Shown: positions 16,227-25,101, counted from the first letter of the stretch. The stretch: DNA of 37,705 nt from Planctomycetaceae bacterium (GCA_013360495.1 JABWBM010000007.1:1-37705), one strand, 5' to 3'. Notes: a model not told the origin generated them from the sequence alone. Numbers and translations: made by a program.

Positions 16227-16832
16227 ATGCCCAACGAAGGCCATAAACGCATCGTTGTCGCCCTGAGCGGCGCATCCGGCGCACCGTATGCAAAAACCTT
16301 GCTCGCGGCTCTCGGACGCGCGGACATGGAAGTGCACGTCACGATTTCGGCTGGGTTTTTCGAAGTCGCCCAGTGCGAGATGGAGGGCGAGCTGTCCGAG
16401 GATCGCGTCAACCTGCGCAAGTGGACGGGCGTCGACGGCGACTTCCATTATTACCACTATTCCAAGACAGGCGCGTCCATCGCATCGGGGAGTTTTCGCA
16501 CGCGCGGCATGATCGTGGCCCCCTGTTCGAGTTCCACGCTTGGCTGCATCGCCAACGGCACAGGGAAAACACTCGTCGAGCGCGCTGCCGATGTAACTTT
16601 AAAGGAAGGCCGTAAACTCGCACTGCTCCTCCGCGAGTCGCCGCTGTCAGCGATTGCGCTGGAAAACGCGCTGCGCCTCGCGCGTACGGGCGTGCATATT
16701 GTGCCGCCGTGCCCGGCGTTCTACGTCAAACCCAAGACTATCGATGATATCGTGGACTTTAGCGTCGCGCGTGTGCTGGACCTCTTTGAGATCGAGCACA
16801 AACTCTCGACCCGCTGGGGCGAAGAGGGGTAA
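16227..16832 (+). CDS. ubiX: UbiX-family flavin prenyltransferase
   Basis: A 201-residue protein of normal UbiX/Pad1 length. It makes prenylated FMN from FMN and dimethylallyl phosphate, the cofactor of UbiD-type (de)carboxylases. The N-terminal flavin loop VVALSGASGAPYA (residues about 10-22), the central APCSSSTLGCIANG, and LLLRESPLSAIALENALRLA are diagnostic. No ubiD or ubiquinone gene is in the window, so the client enzyme is not identified here. No Shine-Dalgarno is evident before ATG 16227. The stop codon sits in the loop of a 7-base-pair hairpin. The neighbouring lpdA on the same strand starts 141 bases further on and has its own ribosome-binding site. Confidence 0.9.
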   Translation: MPNEGHKRIVVALSGASGAPYAKTLLAALGRADMEVHVTISAGFFEVAQCEMEGELSEDRVNLRKWTGVDGDFHYYHYSKTGASIASGSFRTRGMIVAPCSSSTLGCIANGTGKTLVERAADVTLKEGRKLALLLRESPLSAIALENALRLARTGVHIVPPCPAFYVKPKTIDDIVDFSVARVLDLFEIEHKLSTRWGEEG

Positions 16833-16840
16833 GCCCCTCT
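16823..16840 (+). terminator. Hairpin enclosing the ubiX stop codon
   Basis: AGAGGGG (16823-16829), loop TAAG, CCCCTCT (16834-16840): a perfect 7-bp stem with the TAA stop (16830-16832) in the loop. No run of T follows, so intrinsic termination would be weak; it may be a pause or RNA-stability element. Confidence 0.35.
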
Positions 16841-16973
16841 GCCGTCGTACCAGCGAACCTCCACACCATTCAATGAGCGATTCAACCTTGGATCATCTTC
16901 GCCCCTGTGGACACCGCTCGCACGATAATCTAGCGTGCGCTGTCACATCGTTACCATAACAAGGACGGCAAAC

Positions 16974-18374
16974 ATGGCGGACAGTAACTTTGACGTGATC
17001 GTGATCGGCGCAGGGCCCGGCGGCTATCCGGCTGCCATTCGCGCGGCGCAGCTCGGCCTCAAGACCGCGTGCGTGGAGGAGAACCACTGGGGCGGCATCT
17101 GCCTCAACTGGGGCTGCATCCCAACCAAGTCGCTGCTCAAGAACGCCGAAGTCTGGACGATGATCACCAAGCATGCCGGCGATTTCGGCATTACGGTGAA
17201 GGACGCAAAATTCGACTTCGCAAAGGTGATTAGCCGCTCGCGTGGCGTCGCCGAGACGATGAACAAGGGCATCCAGTTCCTGCTCAAGAAATACAAGGTC
17301 ACGAGTTTCAATGGCCGCGGCAAGATCGACGCGCCGGGCAAGGTGAGCGTTACGTCGGGCGGCAAGGTGACGGACACGCTTTCCGCCAAGTCGATTATCA
17401 TCGCTACCGGTGCGCGCGCGCGGACGTTCCCGAGTATGGAAGTGGATGACAAGCGCGTGATCACCTACAAAAAGGCGATGGTGCTGCCTGAGTTACCAAA
17501 GTCCATGGCGATTATCGGCGCCGGCGCCATCGGCGTTGAATTTGCTTACTTCTATAACGCGTTTGGAACCAAGGTGGACATCATCGAGGCGCAGGATCGC
17601 CTGCTGCCCATCGAGGACGACGAAGTGTCCAAGGAACTTGAGAAGTCCTTCAAGAAGCAGGGCCTCGGCATCCACACTGGCGCGAAAGTCAAATCCGCCA
17701 AGGGCAATACCAAAGGTGCCACGGTGGTGTTCGAAGAAGGCGGCAAGGAAGTCAAGCTTGACGTGGACTACATCATCGTCGCCGTCGGCATTACCGGTAA
17801 CATCGAAGACCTCGGTCTCGAGAAAGTCGGCGTCAAAACTGAAAAGGGCGCAATCATCGTCGACGGCTACGCCAAGACCAACGTGCCGGGCATCTACGCC
17901 ATCGGCGACGTGGCCGGCCCGCCGTGGCTCGCCCACAAAGCTACTCACGAGGCCATCACCTGTGTCGAGAAGATCGCGGGCAAGAACGTCCCGCCCTTCG
18001 ACAAATCCAATATTCCGGGCTGCACCTATTGCCAGCCTCAAGTGGCGAGCGTCGGACTGACTGAAAAAGCCGCCAAGGAGAAGAAGCTCAAGTACAAGAT
18101 CGGCAAGTTCCCCTTCAAGGCGAGCGGCAAGGCCCAAGCCATCGGCGAGTCCGACGGTTTCGTGAAGCTGATTATTTCGGAAGAGCACGGCGAGATCCTC
18201 GGCGCCCACATCATCGGCAGTGAAGCGACAGAAATGATCGCCGAACTCATGTTCGCCCGCGATCTCGAGGCGGATGCCGAATCCATCATCAAGGCGATCC
18301 ACGCCCACCCAACGTTGTCAGAAGCGGTCATGGAAGCGGCAGCCGTCGCCGAGGGCGAGTGCATCCATTTGTAG
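16974..18374 (+). CDS. lpdA: Dihydrolipoamide dehydrogenase (E3)
   Basis: A 466-residue flavoprotein disulfide reductase that reoxidises the lipoyl group of 2-oxoacid dehydrogenase and glycine cleavage complexes with NAD. FAD site VIVIGAGPGGYPAAIRAAQLG near the N-terminus, redox disulfide CLNWGCIPTK, NAD-binding loop MAIIGAGAIGVEFAYFY, second FAD motif GIYAIGDVAG, and the catalytic HAHPTLSEAV at the dimer interface are all intact. The frame is open to 16935, but ATG 16974 has AAGGA at proper spacing and starts the canonical N-terminus. It is alone: no E1 or E2 gene is in the window, so it may serve several complexes. Confidence 0.95.
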   Translation: MADSNFDVIVIGAGPGGYPAAIRAAQLGLKTACVEENHWGGICLNWGCIPTKSLLKNAEVWTMITKHAGDFGITVKDAKFDFAKVISRSRGVAETMNKGIQFLLKKYKVTSFNGRGKIDAPGKVSVTSGGKVTDTLSAKSIIIATGARARTFPSMEVDDKRVITYKKAMVLPELPKSMAIIGAGAIGVEFAYFYNAFGTKVDIIEAQDRLLPIEDDEVSKELEKSFKKQGLGIHTGAKVKSAKGNTKGATVVFEEGGKEVKLDVDYIIVAVGITGNIEDLGLEKVGVKTEKGAIIVDGYAKTNVPGIYAIGDVAGPPWLAHKATHEAITCVEKIAGKNVPPFDKSNIPGCTYCQPQVASVGLTEKAAKEKKLKYKIGKFPFKASGKAQAIGESDGFVKLIISEEHGEILGAHIIGSEATEMIAELMFARDLEADAESIIKAIHAHPTLSEAVMEAAAVAEGECIHL

Positions 18375-18433
18375 ACACCATAGATGCGCCGCGATGCTCT
18401 CCCACACAAAACGTCCGGGGGTGTAGCGCCCCG

Positions 18434-18448
18434 CGCCCTCGCAGGGCG
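18434..18448. terminator. Small hairpin between lpdA and the convergent lipoprotein gene
   Basis: CGCCCT-CGC-AGGGCG, a perfect 6-bp stem in the 82-base gap between two convergent genes, followed on the plus strand by TCTTCGCCTT. It could terminate either direction; the T-run is weak. Confidence 0.35.
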
Positions 18449-18456
18449 TCTTCGCC

Positions 18457-19473
18457 TTACCGCTTGTTCAACTTTCGGAAGTCCGCAGGAGTATCCGCGA
18501 TATTGCCGGTCAATTCGAATAACGCCTGACGCGCGACGGTGGTGAGGCTTTCGTCCTTCTCCCATGCTTTGAGGATCGGCTCGATTGCTCGCTCGTCGCC
18601 AATCCGTCCAAGCGCCTCAATCAACACCTGACGGTAAACGAATTCGCTGTCGTCGCTGTTGAGCTTGAGTTGCTCCAACTCCTTGATCAGCGTATCGGCG
18701 GCGCGCCGGTCTTCGATTGCGCCGAGCGCCCGCACCAGATAGCGCCGCGATTTCCAGTTGGACGACGCGGGCTCGAACACGCCGTTGACCTGAAAGTGGT
18801 CAAGGATCACCGTCACCGCCGGAGAGCCGAGCCTCGCCAGCACCGCCGAGGTGCGTTGCGGGAATACGCCGTCCTGATTGGCAAGCTCGACGAAGGTTGC
18901 GTCGCTAAGAGCGCGCGCCGCGAGCGGTTTGTCCGCCACGTCCGCAAGAATATACGCGGCCCAGTCCCGCGTCTGGCTGTTCGCGCTGGCGAGGCGTTTG
19001 ACCATCTGGGCGATAAGGAATTCTTCGCCGTCCATGCCGAACGATTTCATGCGAGCGGCCGCAACCTCCCAGCGCTGGCGTGAACTGCTTTCGAATTCGT
19101 AGGCGGCGATCAGGAGCGCGCCCCTCGCCGCGAGCCAAAGTTTGTCCGGTTCAGGTTTGGCGAGCTCGGCGTCAACTTCGCGCGGCACGATTCGTCCCTT
19201 GACCTTTTCGATCTTTCGGATGTCGGCGAGTGCGAGCTTCCCAAGCTCATTGCGGTCGGGCTTGTCGGAGGCGATGTCAGCCAACGCTTGTCCGAGCCTG
19301 ATGCAACGGAGTTGGATGAACTCTTGATAGTCGGCAGCGTTCAATGCCTGATAGCGGTTGAATTCCTCGACCTCGGCGGAAGGGAGCGGCGAGGGCGCGC
19401 TCTCGCGTGGCGGAGCAGAATTGCACGCCGCGATCAAGAGTGCCAAGAGAACGGTTGTGACGGTGCGCGGCAT
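18457..19473 (-). CDS. HEAT-like repeat lipoprotein, function unknown
   Basis: A 338-residue protein beginning MPRTVTTVLLALLIAACNS, a lipoprotein signal peptide with lipobox LIAAC; the frame is open to 19509 but this start is better. After a Pro/Ser-rich linker the protein is almost all helical. Its second half has HEAT/Armadillo-like units (AVLARLGSPAVTVILDHF, YLVRALGAIEDRRAADTLIKEL, LIEALGRIGDERAIEPILKAW). Such proteins are usually scaffolds; no enzyme motif is seen. It lies 95 bases downstream of the second sigma-factor fusion on the same strand, whose own periplasmic region is helical, so the two may act together. I do not recognise a named family. Confidence 0.7.
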   Translation of the reverse strand: MPRTVTTVLLALLIAACNSAPPRESAPSPLPSAEVEEFNRYQALNAADYQEFIQLRCIRLGQALADIASDKPDRNELGKLALADIRKIEKVKGRIVPREVDAELAKPEPDKLWLAARGALLIAAYEFESSSRQRWEVAAARMKSFGMDGEEFLIAQMVKRLASANSQTRDWAAYILADVADKPLAARALSDATFVELANQDGVFPQRTSAVLARLGSPAVTVILDHFQVNGVFEPASSNWKSRRYLVRALGAIEDRRAADTLIKELEQLKLNSDDSEFVYRQVLIEALGRIGDERAIEPILKAWEKDESLTTVARQALFELTGNIADTPADFRKLNKR

Positions 19474-19567
19474 GGGACGATTTTCAAGGGGCGCCGGGGA
19501 GAGTGACACTTTACTCTGTCTCGTCCCGATGCCCCATAGAAAAACCGCTCAAACAGATTGCCGACCG

Positions 19568-21499
19568 TTAGTGAATCTTGCGTTTCACATGGACGCCGTT
19601 GACGCCATGCCACGATGAGGTGACAGGGACGTTGGCGGTTTCGATGGCGTTGCCGCGGTAGAACTCGAAAAGCACGCTCTTCGCCCCGCTCGAGTTGCCA
19701 TTATCCGTGAGAATGGTCTGAAGAGCGCCGGTAAGTGATTCGGCGTCGGTGATGCCCTTGCCATCGCATGAGACGAGAATGTCGCCGGCCTTGAGACCGA
19801 AATCGGGGTTGCTATTGAACAACGACAACACGAGTAAGCCATCCCTCGGCGCGTCCCACACGATTTTGAAGAGGCCGTATTTCTTCACGATACCGGGCAT
19901 GGTGTCGTGTTCGAGCGATGCGATGTCACTGGGTTGCACCTTGTCGCCGAAGAAGAGCAGCGCGTGCATGGCCATCGCGCGGAGCCCTTCGCTGAATCCG
20001 GTGTTGGTGGCGATGGGAATCACCGCCTTGATCAACGCCGGTTCCTTGACGTTCATCACGATGTTCTGCAGCACTGCGCTGAGCACGCTTTCTTCCCGGG
20101 ACGTTTCCAAGATTTTGGCGTATTTCGCGACAACGTCTTCTGTTTTGAGTGCTCCCCAAGGTGCACCCCAGATGGCCGAGACCCGTGCGTGGGAAGGCAC
20201 GTCGTTATTCGGATCGTCGAGCGCGAAGATCAATTGCTCAGCCGTCATCAGCGTACTTGCTTCACTTCTGGAGAGGCCGAGCGGATTGTTCGCCGTCCAT
20301 GGATTGCCGACTTCGTTGACGGCGATGTAAGCTTCATAATATTCGAGATAGCTCTTGAGGCCGGTATCCCTGAGTTCGGCCATCGCTTTGAGCACGGCGT
20401 CCTTGTCATTGGCTTCGATGCCTTTCTTTACCGTATCGAGCAATTCCTTGGCGCGAGCCTTCACTGCGGCGAGTTCTTCCTCGGTCGGTCCACTGGCTTC
20501 CGGCTTTTTAAGTATTTCGAGTTGCGCCTTAAGTTCTTCGATCGTGGCTTTACGTTCGGCGGCGAGCGTTTCCCCGCGCGCGGCCTTTTCGCGCAGGTTT
20601 TGAAGCAGCTCTTTCGCCACGACTTCCTGGTCGTCGGAAACCGTAGATGCGGGCAAACCGCTGTTACGCGTGGATGTATGGTTGGTGGGTGAGTTGAGTT
20701 CAGATTCCACGATGTCCATGTCATCCTGCGTCGTCAATGGCGCGGGCTGGCTCTGCGCCGGTTCGCTGACGATGATCCCCGTCGCAAGACCGAGGCCCGC
20801 GCACGCAACAGCTCCAATAACCAATACCATCTTCTTCATCATGATCACTTCTCCTACGATTCCTGCCGTCGTTATTCCTGTAATTGTCGAACCGCTTGCA
20901 ATTGCCGCTTTCGCCGCGCCGAGCCAGGCTCCCGCTGCGTGTTCAAGTCCACCCACAGGCATTCCGAAAGGCAAGGCGCTCAAACTTGTCAACACGCTTG
21001 CTTCGGAAGTCTTGAGCCTTTGGCGCAGCTTTTCGATACCTAACTTCACTCGCGAGTCGATCGTGCTGCGCGGCACGTTCAATGCCTCAGAAGCCTCCCG
21101 GTAGCTCAGGCCTGAGAGGTGGACCATGGAGATCGCTTCCCGCTCAGCTTCGGGCAAGCCGGCGAGCGCATCTTTGAGTTGCGCGGACAATTCCCGGCCA
21201 TTTGTCACGCTGTCGGGTTGCGCCGCATCCGGCCCGGGAACATCCATGTTCAATTCCTCGCCGCGTCGCCTGACAAATTTTCTCCGGTGGTGCCGGGCCA
21301 CGTTGCCAATGACAGCCGCAAACCAAGGCCAGGGCTGACGCACCGCGACATGTTCGAGCTTCACAGCCGCGATCACAAATGCTTGCTGGACAACGTCTTC
21401 GGCGTCGGCTTCGTTGCCCATCAGGGCGCAGCCAAGCCGCCACGCCCGCTCGGCATGAACGCGAGCAAGTTCTTCGAGGGTTGCGTGTGCGTTGCTCAT
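19568..21499 (-). CDS. Membrane-tethered ECF-type sigma factor with periplasmic helical and PDZ-like region (copy A)
   Basis: A 643-residue protein. Residues about 10-78 form sigma region 2 (ALMGNEADAEDVVQQAF, PWPWFAAVIGNVARHHRRK), and 107-160 sigma region 4 (LPEAEREAISMVHLSGLSYREASEALNVPRSTIDSRVKLG). An amphipathic linker (TSLSALPFGMPVGGLEHAAGAWLGAA) leads to one membrane helix at about 224-245. The exterior has a coiled coil (about 285-350), HEAT-like helices with NPLGLSRSEAS and DDPNNDVPSHARVSA, and a C-terminal PDZ-like domain (FGLKAGDILVSCDGKGITDAESLTGAL). Sigma domain in the cytoplasm and sensor outside implies direct transduction across the membrane, perhaps by proteolytic release. Start ATG 21499 has AAGGCGG upstream. 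Tandem paralogue of the gene at 21655-23592. Confidence 0.85.
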   Translation of the reverse strand: MSNAHATLEELARVHAERAWRLGCALMGNEADAEDVVQQAFVIAAVKLEHVAVRQPWPWFAAVIGNVARHHRRKFVRRRGEELNMDVPGPDAAQPDSVTNGRELSAQLKDALAGLPEAEREAISMVHLSGLSYREASEALNVPRSTIDSRVKLGIEKLRQRLKTSEASVLTSLSALPFGMPVGGLEHAAGAWLGAAKAAIASGSTITGITTAGIVGEVIMMKKMVLVIGAVACAGLGLATGIIVSEPAQSQPAPLTTQDDMDIVESELNSPTNHTSTRNSGLPASTVSDDQEVVAKELLQNLREKAARGETLAAERKATIEELKAQLEILKKPEASGPTEEELAAVKARAKELLDTVKKGIEANDKDAVLKAMAELRDTGLKSYLEYYEAYIAVNEVGNPWTANNPLGLSRSEASTLMTAEQLIFALDDPNNDVPSHARVSAIWGAPWGALKTEDVVAKYAKILETSREESVLSAVLQNIVMNVKEPALIKAVIPIATNTGFSEGLRAMAMHALLFFGDKVQPSDIASLEHDTMPGIVKKYGLFKIVWDAPRDGLLVLSLFNSNPDFGLKAGDILVSCDGKGITDAESLTGALQTILTDNGNSSGAKSVLFEFYRGNAIETANVPVTSSWHGVNGVHVKRKIH

Positions 21500-21600
21500 A
21501 GCAGCCGCCTTAGCGTTCGCCCCATTAAGTGACGCAGGGAAGACGAGTGTCCGAAAGAAAACCGGAATTATTGCGACATTCTATCTCGAAGTTAAACGCA

Positions 21601-21633
21601 ACGGCTGGCCGAATCTGTCATCCGGCCAGCCGT
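21601..21633 (-). terminator. Hairpin between the two sigma-factor genes
   Basis: A perfect 11-bp inverted repeat (ACGGCTGGCCG at 21601-21611 and its complement at 21623-21633) with an 11-base loop, 22 bases after the stop of the upstream sigma gene. On the minus strand it is followed by TGCGTTTAAC, a weak T-rich tail. Confidence 0.5.
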
Positions 21634-21654
21634 GCGGAATTTCCTACCCCAATA

Positions 21655-23592
21655 TTACTTGTTTACAACGGCTATCCCCTGCAGGTAGCCGTCAAAGACG
21701 CCAATGTTTTCTGGTGCCGGGGGCGAGATGATCTTGATTTCCCCATCTCGATAAAACTCGACGGTCATAGTTGGCGTCGCCTTAAAGTCCGATGTGAGCC
21801 ATAGTTGAGCGATAGCGGCGTCAATTGAGGACAGGTTGGTTGCAGGGGCTTCCGCGACTCGTGTGATGATATCGCCAGCCAAGAGGCCGGCATTCGTGCT
21901 TGAGAGTCCGCATTCGACAATGAGAAAGCCATTCACCGGAGGAGTTTTTGCCAGCAAAAAAATCCCATACATACGTTTCACGTTTTCATCCGAGTCCCCG
22001 GCAAGGGGGGAAAGCTCGCTCGTATCCACAAGCGGGAGAGAATTAAGAATCAGGGTCGCAAGCGCTTTGACTCTGGAGTTCGAGGGCGCGAGAGGATTGG
22101 TCGTAAGCTGCACGAGGGCGGGGACGAGCTTGGGGTTCCCAGCCATGCGGGCATTTTCGATTGCTGCATCCAGAAGCCACTTATGACTGTTTGGATTGGC
22201 AAGAATGGCAACGTAGGTGTCCGTGATAGCGTCGTCTGAGACGCCGGTATAGGGTGCGATATACAACGCTGCGCATCGCGAACCCACTGGAATATCGTTG
22301 TTCGGATTTCGTAACGCAAGTTCCGCAAACTCCCGCGGCAGCAGACCAAAGAATTCGAACTGTGACAGGCCAAGTGGATTCATAGTTGTATATGGATTGC
22401 TCTTGCTTAGAAGCGTGTCATACGCGTCGAAAAATTCGCGGTACGAAACAGTGCCAAGTTTCAATAGTTCGGCCATGTTTTTCATCACAGCAGGTTTGTC
22501 GCCTGCATCGATCGCTTGCTTGACTTTGTCCGCCAGCTCGGTCGCTCGTTCTCTGATCTTTGCCTCATCTGGGGAGCTTGGGGTCTCAACGACAGCGGAT
22601 TTTTCCAGACGTTCCACCGCGTCGTTCAGGCGTGCAACAGTGTCGTCCCGCTCTCTGAGCAAAGTTGTAGATCGCGACAACTCTTCTTTGAGCCTGTTAT
22701 ATTCGTCCACAGCAATCGTGGTGTGTCCCGCAGGGATCGTTTGGGTAAGACGTTTATCTTGTTCTGGGGCCGGGTCCTGGCCGCCGTTCAGTGCGCCTCC
22801 AGTGCGAGTATTTTCCGCAACCGGCACGCGATCGCTTCGCTCTGAGAGCGCATTGTTTACGGTTACGCCGCTGACCGCGCCGATGCCGACGCACAATACG
22901 GCGCCTGCCACTAATACCGCCTTCTTCACCATGATCGCTTCTCCTATGACTCCGGCGGCAGTTACCGCCGATCCAACTCCCGCAACTCCAACACTCGCTT
23001 GCGCCGCGCTGACCCATGCGGACAGCGCCTGATCCAGTCCGCCCGCAGGCATGGCGAGTGGCAATGCTGACAGCGACGTTGTCACTGTGGCTTCCGGCGC
23101 GCCAAGCTTGCCGCGTAATCTTTCCAACCCGTCCTTCACGCGCAGGGCCACTGTGGCCTTGGGCATATCGAGCGCCTTGGCGGCCTCGCTGTAACTCAGA
23201 CCGGAAACGTGCGTGAGAATCACTGCTTCCCGTTCTTGTTCCGGCAGGGATGCTACGGCGTCTTTGAGCCGCTGGTTCATCTCCTGCCCAGAAATCTCGT
23301 CCGCCGGGTCGTTGGCTCGCGCGTCGCGGATCTCCACGCTTGGCTCCTCCATCGTCCGCCGCCGGTGCTTGCGCCAATGATGGCGGGACACGTTGGTGAC
23401 TACAGCCGCAAACCAGGGCCAGGGATCGTCCTTCGGAAGCCGTTCAACCTTGCTTGCCGCCACCAGAAAGGCCTGCTGCAACACGTCTTCTGCGTCGGTG
23501 ACATTTCCGGTCAACATGCAGGCAAGCCGCCACGCGCGCTCACCACAGAGGTAAGCACAGCGTTCCAGTTTCTGGTTGGCATCGGCGGTCAT
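21655..23592 (-). CDS. Membrane-tethered ECF-type sigma factor with periplasmic helical and PDZ-like region (copy B)
   Basis: A 645-residue paralogue of the downstream gene with the same order of parts. Sigma region 2 is at about 10-78 (MLTGNVTDAEDVLQQAF, PWPWFAAVVTNVSRHHWRK) and region 4 at 108-160 (LPEQEREAVILTHVSGLSYSEAAKALDMPKATVALR). The linker TTSLSALPLAMPAGGLDQALSAW repeats that of copy A. One membrane helix spans about 223-246, followed by a coiled coil (DEYNRLKEELSRSTTLLRERDD), helical repeats sharing NPLGLSQFEFF and RNPNNDIPVGSR with copy A, and a PDZ-like end (NAGLLAGDIITRVAEAPATNLSSIDAAI, VEFYRDGEIKI). Similar length throughout but a divergent exterior suggests duplication followed by change of signal. 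A -10 box lies 49 bases upstream. Confidence 0.85.
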   Translation of the reverse strand: MTADANQKLERCAYLCGERAWRLACMLTGNVTDAEDVLQQAFLVAASKVERLPKDDPWPWFAAVVTNVSRHHWRKHRRRTMEEPSVEIRDARANDPADEISGQEMNQRLKDAVASLPEQEREAVILTHVSGLSYSEAAKALDMPKATVALRVKDGLERLRGKLGAPEATVTTSLSALPLAMPAGGLDQALSAWVSAAQASVGVAGVGSAVTAAGVIGEAIMVKKAVLVAGAVLCVGIGAVSGVTVNNALSERSDRVPVAENTRTGGALNGGQDPAPEQDKRLTQTIPAGHTTIAVDEYNRLKEELSRSTTLLRERDDTVARLNDAVERLEKSAVVETPSSPDEAKIRERATELADKVKQAIDAGDKPAVMKNMAELLKLGTVSYREFFDAYDTLLSKSNPYTTMNPLGLSQFEFFGLLPREFAELALRNPNNDIPVGSRCAALYIAPYTGVSDDAITDTYVAILANPNSHKWLLDAAIENARMAGNPKLVPALVQLTTNPLAPSNSRVKALATLILNSLPLVDTSELSPLAGDSDENVKRMYGIFLLAKTPPVNGFLIVECGLSSTNAGLLAGDIITRVAEAPATNLSSIDAAIAQLWLTSDFKATPTMTVEFYRDGEIKIISPPAPENIGVFDGYLQGIAVVNK

Positions 23593-23640
23593 CGGCCCCC
23601 ATTGCCCTTAACTGACGGATAAGGAGAGATCGTCCAAGGA

Positions 23641-23646
23641 ATTATA
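23641..23646 (-). promoter_or_regulatory. Candidate -10 box of sigma copy B gene
   Basis: A perfect TATAAT on the minus strand 48 bases before ATG 23592, within an A/T-rich patch (AAAAAATCCTATAATTCC). No convincing -35 box is seen at 16-18 bases. Confidence 0.4.
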
Positions 23647-23730
23647 GGATTTTTTGCCTAGGGCAGGTTGCTGTCTATCCGCGGCCGTAGCGCCATGCGC
23701 CCCCGCATAGCGCATACTCCCCGATGATTC

Positions 23731-23770
23731 CGTCACGCGACTCGCCTCGGCGGAGCCGGGGCGCGTGACG
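23731..23770. terminator. Long hairpin downstream of the aminotransferase gene
   Basis: CGTCACGCG (23731-23739) pairs with CGCGTGACG (23762-23770), and the inside continues as CGCCTCGGC-GGA-GCCGGGGCG with one mismatch. It lies 28 bases past the stop of the minus-strand aminotransferase gene. No T-run follows, so it may be a REP-like or attenuating element. Confidence 0.4.
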
Positions 23771-23798
23771 CTGCATGCAAACCAATGCCAAAATCGCG

Positions 23799-25076
23799 CT
23801 AAACGGCCAACTCGCGGATAGCCATCACCAACCGGTCGAGATGTTCGGGCTTGGTGTACAGGTTCGGGCAGACGCGCACGCCATATTCGCTCTTGAGACC
23901 CGCGACGAACACGCCGTAACGGTTCATCAGCGCATCTGCCAGATCCTTGGGGTCCATTCCCTCGATGGAAAAACTGCAAATGGCGCAGGACATATCGTCT
24001 GTTATGGGGCTGAGAATTTTCACGCGCGGTAGCTCCTTCACGCGGCTGACCCACGAGTTCTTGAGATAACGCAGGCGCGCTTCCTTGTTCTTGCCGCCGA
24101 TTGCCTCGTGGACGCGAATGGCTTCCTCCATGCCAATATAACTGTGCGGTGGGCGCGTGCCGGTGCGCTCGAATTTCTCGATACTGTCATCACCTTTTTC
24201 CATCTCGGCGTAGAGCGGCCAGACGCGCGGAATCTTTTCCTTCTTTATATAGAGCATGCCGGTGCCGAGGGGAGAGCCGAGCCATTTGTGCAGGCTCGTG
24301 CCGTAATAGTCGCAGTGCAAGTCAGGGACTTTCCAGTCCACATGGGCGAATGCGTGCGCGCCATCGACAATTACCTCGACGCCGCGCTCGTGGCACAAGT
24401 CGCAGATTTCGCGAATCGGTGGGACTAAACCGTTCAAGAAGACCATGTGCGAAATCAGCATCACCTTGGTTTTCGGGCCGATGGCCTTGCGGCAGGCTTC
24501 GATCACTTCCTCTTTTGTCGAAGGGACATTTGGGATGTCGAACTGACGGATGGGCGTGCCGTAGCGTTTGGCGCGCATCTCGATCGCCTGCACCATGCTT
24601 GGGTATTCGAGGTCGCTGTAGATCAATTCCTCGCCCGCTTCGAGCTTGAGTCCAAGAATGATGGTGTTCAGCGCCTCCGTCGAGTTGCGGGTGATGGTGA
24701 TCTCGTCGGGTGAGCAACCGGCCAGCGCAGCGAGCTTTGCCTTGGCGGCTTTGAACTCGTCCACGCGCACGCCACGCATATAGCGAGAAGCTTCCTTGTT
24801 CACGCGGCGCAGTTGCTTGATCTGCGCTTCGATGGTGCTTTGGACGGCGGGGCTGTAGTAACCACTCTCGATGTTAATGAATTCATCCGAGAGCTCGTAG
24901 AGATCCCGGATGCCTGCCCAATAGGATTCGTCGGCGGCGAGGTCGCCGGGCGTCCTGTTCGGCGTCTTGAAATCGCGCGGCAGCCGATCAGCCGCGCCCA
25001 CGCGACACGATGCGACCGCCATGCCAAGGGATGCGATGCCCAGCGTTTTGAGAAAATCCCGGCGAGTCTGAACCAT
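23799..25076 (-). CDS. Tat-exported class V aminotransferase-fold PLP protein
   Basis: A 425-residue protein of the fold type I class V family (cysteine desulfurase / isopenicillin-N epimerase group). It starts with a twin-arginine signal (TRRDFLK, residues 4-10) and a hydrophobic stretch ending AVASC, so it is probably a Tat-dependent lipoprotein (Cys24). PLP-site features are present: NSTEALN (131-137), VDGAHAFAHVDW with Asp238 and His241, and the Schiff-base Lys264 in SLHKWLGSPLGTG. No desulfurase-type catalytic Cys loop stands out, favouring an epimerase or lyase-like activity. A folded, cofactor-loaded enzyme explains the use of Tat. AGGAG lies seven bases before ATG 25076. It follows a RidA lipoprotein gene on the same strand. 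Substrate unknown. Confidence 0.88.
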   Translation of the reverse strand: MVQTRRDFLKTLGIASLGMAVASCRVGAADRLPRDFKTPNRTPGDLAADESYWAGIRDLYELSDEFINIESGYYSPAVQSTIEAQIKQLRRVNKEASRYMRGVRVDEFKAAKAKLAALAGCSPDEITITRNSTEALNTIILGLKLEAGEELIYSDLEYPSMVQAIEMRAKRYGTPIRQFDIPNVPSTKEEVIEACRKAIGPKTKVMLISHMVFLNGLVPPIREICDLCHERGVEVIVDGAHAFAHVDWKVPDLHCDYYGTSLHKWLGSPLGTGMLYIKKEKIPRVWPLYAEMEKGDDSIEKFERTGTRPPHSYIGMEEAIRVHEAIGGKNKEARLRYLKNSWVSRVKELPRVKILSPITDDMSCAICSFSIEGMDPKDLADALMNRYGVFVAGLKSEYGVRVCPNLYTKPEHLDRLVMAIRELAV

Positions 25077-25101
25077 GTTGAACTCCTAAGAGATGTGCAA
25101 A

